Positions 17,295 through 26,086 of a stretch of DNA of 64,000 nucleotides are shown here, one piece after another. The notes below the pieces were generated by a model, which saw only the letters and a program-made list of their open reading frames with translations, searched no databases and was not told where the DNA came from. The DNA is from Amycolatopsis benzoatilytica AK 16/65. GTDB taxonomy: Bacteria; Actinomycetota; Actinomycetes; Mycobacteriales; Pseudonocardiaceae. Each line of letters starts with the position of its first letter. Position 1 is the stretch's first letter. The stretch is taken from positions 1,772,561 to 1,836,560 of the forward strand of contig NZ_KB912942.1 in NCBI RefSeq assembly GCF_000383915.1, given 5' to 3'. Both the position numbers and the translations under genes were made by a program.

Positions 17295-17918
17295 TCAGTC
17301 GTCGTCGCGCTGGTAGGCGGCGAGCGCCCGTTCCCGCGCCTCGTCGGCGATCGTGCGCAGCAGCGCGGTGTGGACCGCCAGCGCGAACGGCGACGCGACC
17401 CGCCAGTAGCGGCGGAACTTCAGCCAGCTCGGCGGATCGGTCAGCTGCACCCGGGTGTCGATCGTCAGCAGGCTGCGGTGCGCGCCGTAGGGCCGCACGC
17501 CGAAAGTCATCACGAGTTTCCCGTACCCGGGTTCGGAAAACGCCTCGAACTCGGCGGGCTCGACGCGGCGCCAGACGATCACCGGCCGCCAGAACTTGCC
17601 GGCCACGCCGATCGCGAACTCGCTGCCCGGGTGCTCGCCGAGCAGTGCCCATTCGGTTCCGGCGTCGAGGTCGTCGATGGTCAGCCGGGTCGGCCGGCGC
17701 ATCGGCCCGGCCCGGCGGCCGCGCCACCGGGCGGGCAGCTCGCGCAGCCGGCCCGCCGCGGTCGCGAGGCCGCTGTGGATCTCGGTCAGGTCGATCGCGC
17801 GGGCCGCGGCGTAGGTCGGTTCTACCGGCGCGTCGACGATCGCGTGGCGGACCAGCGTGAAATGCGGGTTCGGGAGGAAGCGATCGCCGAGCAGGTCGCG
17901 GGTTTCCTGAGTGGTCAT
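17295..17918 (-). CDS. SRPBCC-like lipid-binding fold protein
   Basis: A 207-aa soluble protein that looks like a START/SRPBCC-fold member: AIVDAPVEPTYAAARAIDLTEI at the start, strands LTIDDLDAGTEWALLG and WRPVIVWRRVEPAEFEAF, then a long C-terminal helix (FALAVHTALLRTIADEARERALAAY). Such proteins bind hydrophobic ligands. It is divergent from the DUF4389/WS-DGAT unit. Family assigned by pattern only; no catalytic residues are identifiable. Confidence 0.6.
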   Translation of the reverse strand: MTTQETRDLLGDRFLPNPHFTLVRHAIVDAPVEPTYAAARAIDLTEIHSGLATAAGRLRELPARWRGRRAGPMRRPTRLTIDDLDAGTEWALLGEHPGSEFAIGVAGKFWRPVIVWRRVEPAEFEAFSEPGYGKLVMTFGVRPYGAHRSLLTIDTRVQLTDPPSWLKFRRYWRVASPFALAVHTALLRTIADEARERALAAYQRDDD

Positions 17919-18020
17919 AGCGTCTCTCCGGAGTTCGGTGGGGTTCAGCGTCGGCCCGCCGCGGCTGTTCGCGCCAGAAGCAACCGGTGCGTTCCGGCGC
18001 CGATTTCGTCACCGCACGAA

Positions 18021-18055
18021 AGGACTTCCTGCCCTGTGCCGGGACCGGTCGGCCC
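18021..18055. promoter_or_regulatory. possible DosR-like elements upstream of DUF4389-WS/DGAT unit
   Basis: AGGACTTCCTGCCC (18021-18034) and GGGACCGGTCGGCCC (18041-18055, spacer of five) lie 33-67 bp before the DUF4389 gene and over 100 bp from the divergent gene. Each matches imperfectly; position and neighbourhood are the main support. Confidence 0.35.
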
Positions 18056-18087
18056 GGCGACGGTGAGCAGGCTGAAAGGGGGCCGCG

Positions 18088-18741
18088 ATGGAGATCCCGG
18101 ACGCGCCGTACCCGGTTCGCGTGGAAGCCGATCTCGACGAGCCGCTCTCGCGCTGGCTGTGGCTGGTGAAGTGGCTGCTGCTGGTGCCGCACTGGTTCGT
18201 GCTCGCGCTGCTGTGGCTGGTCTATCCGCTGGTCGGCCTGTGCGCGCTCGTCGCGATCCTGGTGACCGGCCGGTACCCGCGCCCGCTGTTCGAGTTCACC
18301 GTCGGCGTGCTCCGCTGGAGCTGGCGGGTGCACTGCTACGGCTACGCCGCGCTCTCCACCGACCGCTACCCGCCGTTCGCCCTGTCCGCGGTGCCGGACT
18401 ATCCGGCGCGGCTGGAAGTCGCATATCCGGAACGCCTTTCCCGGGGCCTGGTGCTGGTGAAGTGGTGGTTGCTCGTCCTGCCGCACCTGTTCGTGGTGGC
18501 CTTGTTCGTCGGAGGCGGCGGCACGGTCGTGCACACGAACGCGGAGTGGGACGGCGGACTGATCGGCGTCCTGGTGCTGATCGCCGCGGTCGTGGTGCTG
18601 TTCACCGGGTCCTATCCCCGTCCGATCTTCGATTTCGTGGTCGGCATGGACCGCTGGGCGCTGCGCGTCGCCGCGTACGCCTCGCTGCTGACCGATGCCT
18701 ATCCACCGTTCCGTCTCGACCAAGGCGGGTCCGAACCGTGA
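18088..18741 (+). CDS. DUF4389 membrane protein
   Basis: A 217-aa protein with two repeats of the DUF4389 unit. Each has a hydrophobic hairpin (WLWLVKWLLLVPHWFVLALLW and LVLVKWWLLVLPHLFVVALF) followed by a GRYPRPLFEF / GSYPRPIFDF motif and a TDRYPPF / TDAYPPF ending. Function unknown; probably in the cytoplasmic membrane. Its stop overlaps the GTG of the acyltransferase (GTGA), so the two are translated together. Confidence 0.9.
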   Translation: MEIPDAPYPVRVEADLDEPLSRWLWLVKWLLLVPHWFVLALLWLVYPLVGLCALVAILVTGRYPRPLFEFTVGVLRWSWRVHCYGYAALSTDRYPPFALSAVPDYPARLEVAYPERLSRGLVLVKWWLLVLPHLFVVALFVGGGGTVVHTNAEWDGGLIGVLVLIAAVVVLFTGSYPRPIFDFVVGMDRWALRVAAYASLLTDAYPPFRLDQGGSEP

Positions 18742-20315
18742 GCCCGACCGATTCGCGGCGGATCGCCGCGCAGGACGCGCTGTGGCTGCGCCTCGACCGG
18801 CCGCACAACCGGATGGTGGTCACCTCGGTGCTCTGGACCGCCGAACCGATCGAGCCCGGCCGGTTGCGTTCGCTCGTGGCCGACCGGCTGCTCGCCCGCT
18901 ACCCGGTGTACCTGCAGCGGCCGGTCGGCGGCCGCTGGGAGACCGACCCCGACTTCGACCTCGACCGGCACCTGCTGGTCCACTCGCTCCCGCAGCCGGG
19001 AACGCAGGCGCAGCTCGAGGAGTTCGCGGCCGCCCGGCGCAGCGGCCCGTTCGACCCGGATCATCCACTGTGGACGATCGACCTGCTGCAGGGCTACCGG
19101 CGGGGGAGCGCTGTCGTCGTCCGCACGCACCACGCGATCGCCGACGGGATCCGGTTGACGCAGGTGCTGTTCAGCCTGCTCGACCCGGACCCGGCCGGAC
19201 CGGGGCTGCCCGCGCACGTCGGCGGCGCCGCGCCGCATCACCCGCCGGTGGCTCATCCGGTGGCGCGCGCCGGTGCGTCGGTCGTCCGCTCGGTCGACGA
19301 CGCGAGCGCGGCACTGCAGGACCGTGCCGCCCGGATCGGCCCGATCGCCGAAACCCTGGTCGCCGTACCCGCGTACGCGGCGGCCACCGTGACCGGAGTC
19401 GCCGCCGCCGCGGCCGGCATCGCGGCCGGCCTGCTCAGCGGCGGCCCCCGGCAGGCGGTCGAGCAGGTGGCCGCCGCGGTGACTTCGCTGCGGCACAGCG
19501 CCGCCGGGTTGACCGACCTCGTGCTGGCTCCGGCCGCGGCGCCCGCGTGGTCCGGGCAGCCGGGCGCGGAAAAAACGGCGGCCTGGGGCGATCCGGTGCC
19601 GCTCGCCGACCTGGCCGGACTCGGGCACGCCACCGGAACGACGGTGAACGACGTGTGCACCGCGCTGGTGGCGGGCGCGTTCGACCGGTACCTGGCCCGC
19701 AACCCGGCCGCTCGCGTCCCCGCCGACCTGCCGTGGTTCGTCCCGGTGAGCCTCACCGCGTTCGACGAGGAGCTGCCAGAGGAACTGGGCAACCACTTCG
19801 CACTGGTCTTCGCGCGGCTGCCGCGGGGTTCCCGCACGTTCGCCGAACGGCTCGCCGAAACGCACCGCCGGGTCGCCCGGATCCGGGACTCCTACGAGCC
19901 GGTGGTGAACTACGGGCTGCAGTACGCGGTGGCCCGCACCCCGGATCCGCTCGCGGTGTGGTTGAGCGATTTCCTGTCCGCGAAGGCGGTCGGGGTGCTG
20001 ACGAACGTGCCCGGGCCGCGCACGCCGATGACACTGGCGGGCGCCCGGGTGGACGGAATCGTCGGCTGGGCACCGTGCTCGGGACGCCAGGCGATCACCG
20101 TCTGCGTGTTCAGCTACGCCGGTCAGGTTCGCTTCGGCTTCGGCACCGACCGCCGGCTGTTGCCCGACCCGGGAGAATTGGTCCGGGCCCTCGAGGAGGA
20201 GACCGCCGCGGCCTTGAGCGCGGCGAGGTCGGAGACGATCGTGTCCGCCAGCACCCGCGGATCGGGCACCGTCGCACGGTCGGCGGTCACGCCGAAGAAG
20301 ACCCGGCCGCGGTAG
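18738..20315 (+). CDS. wax ester synthase/diacylglycerol acyltransferase (WS/DGAT)
   Basis: A 525-aa acyltransferase. The catalytic HHxxxDG motif reads HHAIADG (residues ~131-137), and NVPGPRTPMTLAG is the conserved C-terminal block. It transfers acyl groups from acyl-CoA to diacylglycerol or long alcohols, forming storage lipid. GTG 18738 overlaps the DUF4389 stop. An Ala-rich insert (~residues 195-240) is longer than usual. The last ~30 residues (after ALEEETAAALS) look non-homologous and run antisense into the convergent paralogue, a 193-bp overlap. Confidence 0.9.
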   Translation: MSPTDSRRIAAQDALWLRLDRPHNRMVVTSVLWTAEPIEPGRLRSLVADRLLARYPVYLQRPVGGRWETDPDFDLDRHLLVHSLPQPGTQAQLEEFAAARRSGPFDPDHPLWTIDLLQGYRRGSAVVVRTHHAIADGIRLTQVLFSLLDPDPAGPGLPAHVGGAAPHHPPVAHPVARAGASVVRSVDDASAALQDRAARIGPIAETLVAVPAYAAATVTGVAAAAAGIAAGLLSGGPRQAVEQVAAAVTSLRHSAAGLTDLVLAPAAAPAWSGQPGAEKTAAWGDPVPLADLAGLGHATGTTVNDVCTALVAGAFDRYLARNPAARVPADLPWFVPVSLTAFDEELPEELGNHFALVFARLPRGSRTFAERLAETHRRVARIRDSYEPVVNYGLQYAVARTPDPLAVWLSDFLSAKAVGVLTNVPGPRTPMTLAGARVDGIVGWAPCSGRQAITVCVFSYAGQVRFGFGTDRRLLPDPGELVRALEEETAAALSAARSETIVSASTRGSGTVARSAVTPKKTRPR

Positions 20316-21562
20316 GTCAGCATCGCGATCCCGGTTCGCAGGCGCAGCGCGATCGGGACGTACGGGTAGAGCGCGAGCACCCGGCATCCGGCCACCGTCA
20401 GGGTTTCGGCCGGGCCGGGCACGTTCGTGGTCACGGTGACCACGTTGTGCTGGGGGAGCCGCAGCGCCGCGCGCACCGCCCAGGCGGCAGGCGCGAACGG
20501 GCCGCGGGCGGCAGCCGCGGTCACGAACGCGCCGGCGGTGGATTCCTTGCCTTCCTTGTGCGCCAAGAGCCGCCGGTGCACGCGAACCAGCCGCTGGACC
20601 GGATCGGGCAGGTCGACCGGGAGCAGCGGGAGCAGCAGCGACACTTCGTTGTCGACCGTTCCGTCGCCGGGCAGCCGGACGGAAACCGGCACCAGGCTCC
20701 GGACGCTGTCGGAAGCGGGTTCTTCGCCGCCGCGCAGGAGGACTTCGCGCAGCCCGCCGGTGATCGCGGCGAGCAGCACGTCGTTGCCGGTGGTGCCGAA
20801 GGCGTTCGCGACGGCGGCCACGTCGGACAGTTTCGCCTGCGCGATCGCGTATCCGCGAGTGCTGCCGATCGGCCCGCCGAGCGAAGAGGGGCTCACCGGC
20901 AGGAGAGCTTGGGCGAGCGTGGCGAACCCGTGTGCGACGTCAGTGGTGCGCCGGGCGAGCACACGGGGATGCAGCAGGCTTCCGGCGAGGGCTCCGGCCT
21001 GGGCGAACGGCCCGGTGACCAGGTCGCCGAGGGAAGACGCCAGAACGCGGAGGGCACCGGGGTCGGGATGCGGGTCCTCCTCGGGCACGGATGCGGACTC
21101 GGCGAACAGCAGCTGCTGCAGCCCGTTGGCGGAAATGCCGTCGGCCAGGCAGTGGTGCACCTTGGCGAGCATCGCCCACCGCCCGCCGGAAAGTCCTTCC
21201 AGCACCCAGAACTGCCAGAGCGGCCGGTCCCGGTCGAGCCGTTCGGACATCAGCAAGGCGACCAGTTCGCACAGGGCGGCTTCGTCGTGCGGTTCGGGCA
21301 CCGACAGCCGCCGGAGATGCTGATCCAGCTCGAACGAGTCGTCGTCGACCCAGACCGGCGCGCCGAGGTCGAGCGGCACGCGCCGGACTTTCTGCCGGTA
21401 CCGCGGCACCCGGGGCAGCCCGGCCTCCACCGCGGCGGCGAACTGCTCGGGCGAAGGCACCGGTCCGGACAGGACGGCAACCGAGGCGATCGCCAGCGAG
21501 ACCTGTGGGTCCTCGTCTTCGATCGCCAGGAATGCCGCGTCCAGGGGGCTGAGCCGGTCCAT
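20123..21562 (-). CDS. wax ester synthase/diacylglycerol acyltransferase (WS/DGAT)
   Basis: A 479-aa acyltransferase, closer to mycobacterial Tgs proteins. It starts MDRLSPLDAAFLAIEDE, has HHCLADG at residues ~136-142, PVSVRLPGD, and TTNVPGPAETLTVAGCRV. It makes triacylglycerol or wax esters at the membrane/lipid-droplet surface. It is the fourth gene of a leftward unit (nitroreductase, SHOCT, AMIN-like lipoprotein, WS/DGAT). Its tail after SDLAAL (rich in Ser, Arg and Lys) lies over the end of the convergent WS/DGAT gene and seems non-conserved. Confidence 0.92.
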   Translation of the reverse strand: MDRLSPLDAAFLAIEDEDPQVSLAIASVAVLSGPVPSPEQFAAAVEAGLPRVPRYRQKVRRVPLDLGAPVWVDDDSFELDQHLRRLSVPEPHDEAALCELVALLMSERLDRDRPLWQFWVLEGLSGGRWAMLAKVHHCLADGISANGLQQLLFAESASVPEEDPHPDPGALRVLASSLGDLVTGPFAQAGALAGSLLHPRVLARRTTDVAHGFATLAQALLPVSPSSLGGPIGSTRGYAIAQAKLSDVAAVANAFGTTGNDVLLAAITGGLREVLLRGGEEPASDSVRSLVPVSVRLPGDGTVDNEVSLLLPLLPVDLPDPVQRLVRVHRRLLAHKEGKESTAGAFVTAAAARGPFAPAAWAVRAALRLPQHNVVTVTTNVPGPAETLTVAGCRVLALYPYVPIALRLRTGIAMLTYRGRVFFGVTADRATVPDPRVLADTIVSDLAALKAAAVSSSRARTNSPGSGNSRRSVPKPKRT

Positions 21563-21578
21563 GGCGGGCTCCTCCGGT

Positions 21579-22298
21579 TCAGTGGGCGATGTCGAGCACG
21601 ACCAGCCGGACCTGGTTCACGCGGTCGAGCAACGTGAACACCCGGAACGGGAGTTTCGCGCGGGTGCCGACAGCGAAGGTGCACTGTCCCTCGAAGAATC
21701 CGGCGAAACGCACCGCGCGCAGGGAGGGCCAGCTGGCCAGCTGAGCGGACGGGTAGAAATAGTCGCCGGTGGCGGCGAGGATCCGGCCGGGCTGGTGCCC
21801 GCTGGTGTCGGCGCCTTGTTCGGGCGCCCGGACGACGACCTGCAGCACCGCGCCGCCGGCGACCGGAAGCGGTTTGCCCGAAGCGTCCGCGGTCACCAGC
21901 GGGACGTAGCTGACCGAATAACCGGTCGAGGCCGGCCCGTTGATCGAGAAGACCACGCGGTCGTAGCAGTCGTGCCGGCCGATGCGGACCAGGTAGAGCG
22001 CGTCGGTGGTCGAACCGGCGGCTTCCTTCGCTCCGGTGCCCCATCCGGGCGCGGGACAGCCGGGCGTGCCCGGCGTCGAGGTCGGGGCGGGGCTGGTGGT
22101 GCCCGGCGGCGCGGTGGAGCTGGGCGGTGCGGTAGTGCTGGCCGGCGGTCCGGCCGACGTCGTCGGCGCGGTGCTGGTCGTCGCCGGGGGCGCGGCGCTG
22201 GGAGCGGTGGTCGGTGCGGCCGTTCCGCCGCCGTTCTGGCTGCACCCGGCGAGGATCAACAGCCCTGCCGCGGCGAGCGCGGCGGGAATGCGGCGCAT
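21579..22298 (-). CDS. AMIN-like domain lipoprotein
   Basis: A 239-aa exported lipoprotein. The signal peptide ends in LLILAGC, a lipobox with Cys ~21. A ~60-residue Thr/Pro/Ala/Ser linker leads to a beta-rich domain (LYLVRIGRHDCYDRVVFSINGP, SVSYVPLVTADASGKPLPV, GGAVLQVVVRAPEQGAD, AVRFAGFFEGQCTFAVGTRAKLPFRVF) that fits the AMIN-like domain of actinobacterial lipoproteins. It probably sits at the outer face of the membrane. ATG 22298 is set by the signal peptide. Role unknown. Confidence 0.82.
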   Translation of the reverse strand: MRRIPAALAAAGLLILAGCSQNGGGTAAPTTAPSAAPPATTSTAPTTSAGPPASTTAPPSSTAPPGTTSPAPTSTPGTPGCPAPGWGTGAKEAAGSTTDALYLVRIGRHDCYDRVVFSINGPASTGYSVSYVPLVTADASGKPLPVAGGAVLQVVVRAPEQGADTSGHQPGRILAATGDYFYPSAQLASWPSLRAVRFAGFFEGQCTFAVGTRAKLPFRVFTLLDRVNQVRLVVLDIAH

Positions 22299-22312
22299 CG
22301 CAGTCCTCCCCG

Positions 22313-22585
22313 TCAATGCCGGAGCGCTTCGCGGCGGCGGTCGTACTCCTCCTGGTCGATCTCGCCGCGGGCGAACCGCTGGCGCAGGATCGTCATGGCT
22401 TCGTCCGGTCCCGGGCCCGGCCCGTGACCCGGCGCCGGCCCTCGTCCCGGGCCCGGCGCGGCGGCCTGCCGGCGGACGAGGAGCGCGATCACCACCCCGA
22501 GCGCGGCCAGGATCAGGACCGCTCCGACGATCATCACCACCGGGCCGACCCAGCCGGCCTCGTCTCCGTAGTGCCAATAGGGCAT
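22313..22585 (-). CDS. SHOCT-domain small membrane protein
   Basis: A 90-aa protein with one transmembrane helix (WVGPVVMIVGAVLILAALGVVIALLV). A Pro/Gly linker and a C-terminal SHOCT motif follow (AMTILRQRFARGEIDQEEYDRRREAL). SHOCT segments are short oligomerisation modules. It starts 15 bp after the nitroreductase gene and ends 14 bp before the lipoprotein, so it is in the same operon. AGGAGG precedes ATG 22585. Confidence 0.88.
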   Translation of the reverse strand: MPYWHYGDEAGWVGPVVMIVGAVLILAALGVVIALLVRRQAAAPGPGRGPAPGHGPGPGPDEAMTILRQRFARGEIDQEEYDRRREALRH

Positions 22586-22600
22586 GGCGTCCTCCTCAGG

Positions 22601-23599
22601 TCAGGACAGCTGATCAGCGTCGAGCGGCTCGAGCACCTCGGCGACCTCGCGCCGGGGTGTCGCGGGCAGCGGGTCGGCGTTGGCCGGCGCCCAGCCGATG
22701 CGCAGCACCATCTGCGGGAAGCTGCCCGCCGCGACCTTCTCTTCGACAGTGCGCCGGACATCGGGCAGTTCGAGCGCTTCGGTCAACGGGCAGGTGGCGA
22801 GACCGAACTGGGTCGCGGTGAGCAGCGCCGCACTCGTGGCTTCCCCGGCGCGGAGCCGGGACATCCGGTCGTCGGACGCGGTGCTCAGCACGAGCAGCAC
22901 GGTCTCGTCTTCCTCGCCGGCCGCGCCTTCGGCTTCCGGCAGTTGCGGGTCGGCGAACGGACGTCCGGGCACCGCGCCAGGCGTGCTGTCCGGCACCGGC
23001 GCGTTGCGCGCGGGAACTCCGTCGGGCGACGTGTGCCGCCCGCTCCAGGCGGCCAGTTCGATCCGGTACGCGGGATCCTGCAGGTGCCGCCGCGACGCTT
23101 CTTCGATCGCGGCAGCGAGGTAATACCGTTCGGCATCCTCCGCGACGCGCAGCACCACGCCTTCGTCGGCGACCGCTTTGGCGATGTTTTCGAGGTGTCC
23201 GCGCGGAACGTGCCACGAACTGTGCCGCCGCCGGTCGGTCCGCCGCCGCGGAATCGCCGCGGCGAGCGCGATCTCGTCGAGAGTCGGCTCGTGCCGATGC
23301 AGCTCCACCGAAGCGAGATGGTCGGGCTCGGCGGGGTTGGGCAGCCGGTGCACCTCGGCCCGCCAGCCGAGCGCGGCGAACGCGATCCGCAAGTGATGCA
23401 GCGCGGCGCCGCAGCTGATCAGCAGGTCGCGCCCGTCCGGATCGGTCTGCGCGAGCTGCCGCGAGGGATCCGCGTAGAGATGCATGGACCGGTACCCGAC
23501 CGCGAACCGCCAGGGCTGGGAGTTGTGCACGGAAGGCGCGCGAACGGCCATCCCGACCGCGGTGGTGACGGTGTACTCGTCGGGGAGTCCGCGTTCCAT
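22601..23599 (-). CDS. Acg-family nitroreductase
   Basis: A 332-aa twin-module nitroreductase-fold protein like the DosR-regulated Acg/Rv2032 and Rv3131. It keeps MAVRAPSVHNSQPWRF, LLISCGAALHHLRIAFAALGW and IPRRRTDRR. The C-terminal half has LSTASDDRMSRLRAGEATSAALLTATQFGLATCPL and MVLRIGWAPANADPLPATPRR. It probably binds FMN; whether it reduces nitro compounds or sequesters flavin is unclear. ATG 23599 starts at the conserved N-terminus. A DosR-like element lies 90 bp upstream. It heads the four-gene leftward unit. Confidence 0.92.
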   Translation of the reverse strand: MERGLPDEYTVTTAVGMAVRAPSVHNSQPWRFAVGYRSMHLYADPSRQLAQTDPDGRDLLISCGAALHHLRIAFAALGWRAEVHRLPNPAEPDHLASVELHRHEPTLDEIALAAAIPRRRTDRRRHSSWHVPRGHLENIAKAVADEGVVLRVAEDAERYYLAAAIEEASRRHLQDPAYRIELAAWSGRHTSPDGVPARNAPVPDSTPGAVPGRPFADPQLPEAEGAAGEEDETVLLVLSTASDDRMSRLRAGEATSAALLTATQFGLATCPLTEALELPDVRRTVEEKVAAGSFPQMVLRIGWAPANADPLPATPRREVAEVLEPLDADQLS

Positions 23600-23688
23600 G
23601 GCGCCCTGCCTCGTCGTGTCGTCCGGTGGTGTCTTCGACACTCGCAGGCGAGGCAGGAGCGGGGGAGGGCCGGAGTTCCCCGGGCAGA

Positions 23689-23702
23689 GGGACCTTCGCC
23701 GG
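23689..23702 (-). promoter_or_regulatory. DosR-like element before nitroreductase operon
   Basis: GGGACCTTCGCCGG keeps the left half GGGAC and the CTTCG centre shared with sites at 46377 and 49500, but the right half is weak. It lies 90 bp before the nitroreductase start. Confidence 0.4.
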
Positions 23703-24325
23703 TTGGGCGCCCGATGCACCGCGGCAGCGGGCAAGCGGGCCTGGTCCGGGGTCTCGTCGAACGGCGGGTTCCCGAGTTGCCTCCGCCGGTTCTTTGCGGC
23801 ATCTTTACGGCCGGAGTGCCGGGAAGTCTGGTCGGCCTGTCCGTGCCCGGCCGGGCGACGGACCGCACGATCGACCCGGGAGAGTGTCCGATGGTGCTGG
23901 CTCGGCGTCGTGCCGCGGATCAGCGTGTCACTCTCCGGAGCCGCCGCGCGGGCGGTTCCGCCAACCGCATTGCTGATCCTTCAGGTCGCGCCGCTGGCGA
24001 TCGCGGCGCTGCTCTGCGCGGGCGGCCACCCGGCGCCGGCCACTGTGGACAAGACGGCGGCCGGACCTGCCGAAGCGCTGGCGGTCTGCTGCCGGAGAAC
24101 ACGAAGTCCGCCGCGCTGATCACTTCGGACGGCGAGGCGGTGTCCGGACTCGTGGCGGTGATCATCGTGCTGCCTTCTTCCAGCGCAGCGGCGGTCGCGA
24201 CGCCGCTGCGCGTCGAGCAGCCGGGCAATGCTCCCGCCGGCCGGCCGAAGAACGGCACCCGCAAAGAGAAAGGAAAGAATTCGTGAGCTTCGGCGGAGCC
24301 GCCCGGATGGCCGTAGCCTTGGCGG
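23703..24325. other. ~620 bp with no convincing gene
   Basis: Several short open frames cross this stretch, but none has a credible start, ribosome site and family pattern together. One forward frame around 23960-24020 reads PTALLILQVAPLAIAALLCAGG, which looks like a membrane helix and might be a gene remnant. A purine-rich AAAGAAAGGAAAG followed by GTG at 24283 opens a frame out of register with the CBS gene. I see no RNA gene. Confidence 0.4.
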
Positions 24326-24772
24326 ATGCGCGCAGCGGACATGGCCGAGGAATTCCCGGTCGTCGACGTCGACTCGAACGCGCTGGCGGCCGCGCGGCTG
24401 CTGGCCGAGCACCGGCTGCCCGGCCTGGTGGTGACCGACGCGTCCGGATGCCCGCAGTCGGTGCTGCCCGCCTCGGACGTGGTGCAGTTCCTCGTTCCGT
24501 CGTACGTGCGCGACGATCCGTCCCTGGCCGGGGTGCTCAGCGAGTCGATGGCCGACCGGGCGGCGGACAAGCTGGGCGGGCGGACGGTGCGCGAACTGCT
24601 GCCCGCCGAACCGGCCGAGCTGCCGCGAGTGGACGCCGACGACACCACCGTCGAGGTCGCCGCGACGATGGCCCGGCTGCGCTGCCCGCTGGTCGCGGTC
24701 ATGCGGGACCGGACTTTGCTCGGCGTGGTGTCCGCGTCGCGGCTGTTGGAGCTGGCGCTGACGCCCCGCTGA
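24326..24772 (+). CDS. CBS-domain protein
   Basis: A 148-aa soluble protein made of two CBS motifs: [37 protein letters not shown] with LPASDVVQF, and a second with [25 protein letters not shown]...[17 protein letters not shown] pairs bind adenosine nucleotides and regulate partner transporters. It ends 16 bp before the ArsB/NhaD-type permease, so it is likely the regulatory subunit for it. The ribosome site before ATG 24326 is weak. Confidence 0.88.
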   Translation: MRAADMAEEFPVVDVDSNALAAARLLAEHRLPGLVVTDASGCPQSVLPASDVVQFLVPSYVRDDPSLAGVLSESMADRAADKLGGRTVRELLPAEPAELPRVDADDTTVEVAATMARLRCPLVAVMRDRTLLGVVSASRLLELALTPR

Positions 24773-24788
24773 CCGGGGCGGGCCCGCG

Positions 24789-26078
24789 ATGAGCACCGTG
24801 ATCGCGGCCGTCGTGTTCGTGGTCGCGTACGTCCTGATCGCGTCCGAGAAGGTCCCGAAGATGACCGCCGCGCTGGCCGGGGCGGGTTTGGTGCTCGCGA
24901 CCGGGGTGAGCGGTTCGGCCGACGCGTTCTTCTCCGAGGACACCGGCGTCGACTGGAACGTGCTGTTCCTGCTGCTCGGTATGATGATCATCGTCGGGAT
25001 CCTGCGCCGCACCGGGGTGTTCGAGTTCGTCGCGGTCTGGGCGGCCAAGCGCGCGAAGGGCTCGCCGCTGCGGATCCTGATCCTGCTGGTGCTGATCACC
25101 GCGGTCGCGTCGGCGTTCCTGGACAACGTGACCACGGTGCTGCTCATCGTCCCGGTGACGCTGCTGGTGTGCGACCGGCTCGAGATCAGCCCGGCGCCGT
25201 TTCTCATCTCCGAGGTGCTGGCGTCCAACATCGGCGGCACCGCGACGCTGATCGGCGACCCGCCGAACATCATCATCGGCAGCCGCGCGGGGCTGGCGTT
25301 CAACGACTTCCTGATCAACCTCGCGCCGATCGTCGCAGTGGAACTCGTCGTGCTGGCGCTGGTGCTGCCGTGGCTGTTTCGGGGTTCGTTCGCGGTGGAT
25401 CCGCAGCGGGTCGCCGACGTCATGGCGCTCAACGAGCGCGAAGCGATTCGGGATCGGAAGCTGCTGCTCAAGTCCGGGCTCGTGCTGCTGCTGGTGCTCG
25501 CCGGGTTCGTGCTGCACTCCGTGGTGCACCTCGACCCGTCGGTGGTCGCGCTGCTCGGGGCCGGTCTGCTCGTGCTGCTGTCCGGCACGCCGCCCAACCA
25601 CTACCTCGCCGGAGTCGAGTGGGAGACCCTGCTGTTCTTCGCCGGGCTGTTCATCATGATCGGGGCGCTGGTCAAAACCGGCGTCATCGACCGGCTGGCC
25701 CGGCTCGCCGCGGAAGCCACCGGCGGGAACGCGCTGCTGGCGGTGTTCCTGATCCTCGGGGTGTCGGCGCTGCTGTCCGGTGTGATCGACAACATTCCCT
25801 ATGTGGCGACGATGAGCCCGCTCGTGCTGGCCCTGACACACGACATCCCGGACCCCGCGCATTCGGAGGCGTTGTGGTGGTCGCTGGCGCTCGGCGCCGA
25901 CTTCGGCGGCAACATGACCGCGGTCGGGGCCAGCGCGAACGTGGTCGTTCTCGGCATCGCCGCCCGAGCCGGGTCGCCCATCTCGTTCTGGGAATTCACC
26001 AAGAAGGGCGCGGTTGTCACGCTGGTCAGCGTCCTGGTGGCCGCGCCGTACCTGTGGCTCCGCTACTTCGTGTTCTGA
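24789..26078 (+). CDS. ArsB/NhaD/SLC13-type anion or Na+/H+ permease
   Basis: A 429-aa membrane protein with about 11-12 helices in two inverted halves. Family motifs are [43 protein letters not shown], and [18 protein letters not shown] in the second half. This ion-transporter superfamily includes arsenite pumps, NhaD antiporters and dicarboxylate carriers, and no residue seen here decides among them. Absence of ars genes nearby argues against arsenite. The CBS protein directly upstream likely regulates it. It ends 8 bp from a convergent gene. Confidence 0.88.
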   Translation: MSTVIAAVVFVVAYVLIASEKVPKMTAALAGAGLVLATGVSGSADAFFSEDTGVDWNVLFLLLGMMIIVGILRRTGVFEFVAVWAAKRAKGSPLRILILLVLITAVASAFLDNVTTVLLIVPVTLLVCDRLEISPAPFLISEVLASNIGGTATLIGDPPNIIIGSRAGLAFNDFLINLAPIVAVELVVLALVLPWLFRGSFAVDPQRVADVMALNEREAIRDRKLLLKSGLVLLLVLAGFVLHSVVHLDPSVVALLGAGLLVLLSGTPPNHYLAGVEWETLLFFAGLFIMIGALVKTGVIDRLARLAAEATGGNALLAVFLILGVSALLSGVIDNIPYVATMSPLVLALTHDIPDPAHSEALWWSLALGADFGGNMTAVGASANVVVLGIAARAGSPISFWEFTKKGAVVTLVSVLVAAPYLWLRYFVF

Positions 26079-26086
26079 CGGCGCGG

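Noticed and set aside
24283..24792. Forward frame from GTG 24283 with a good purine-rich upstream stretch
   Set aside because: It runs out of register through the CBS gene and becomes Arg/Gly/Ala-rich shadow sequence.
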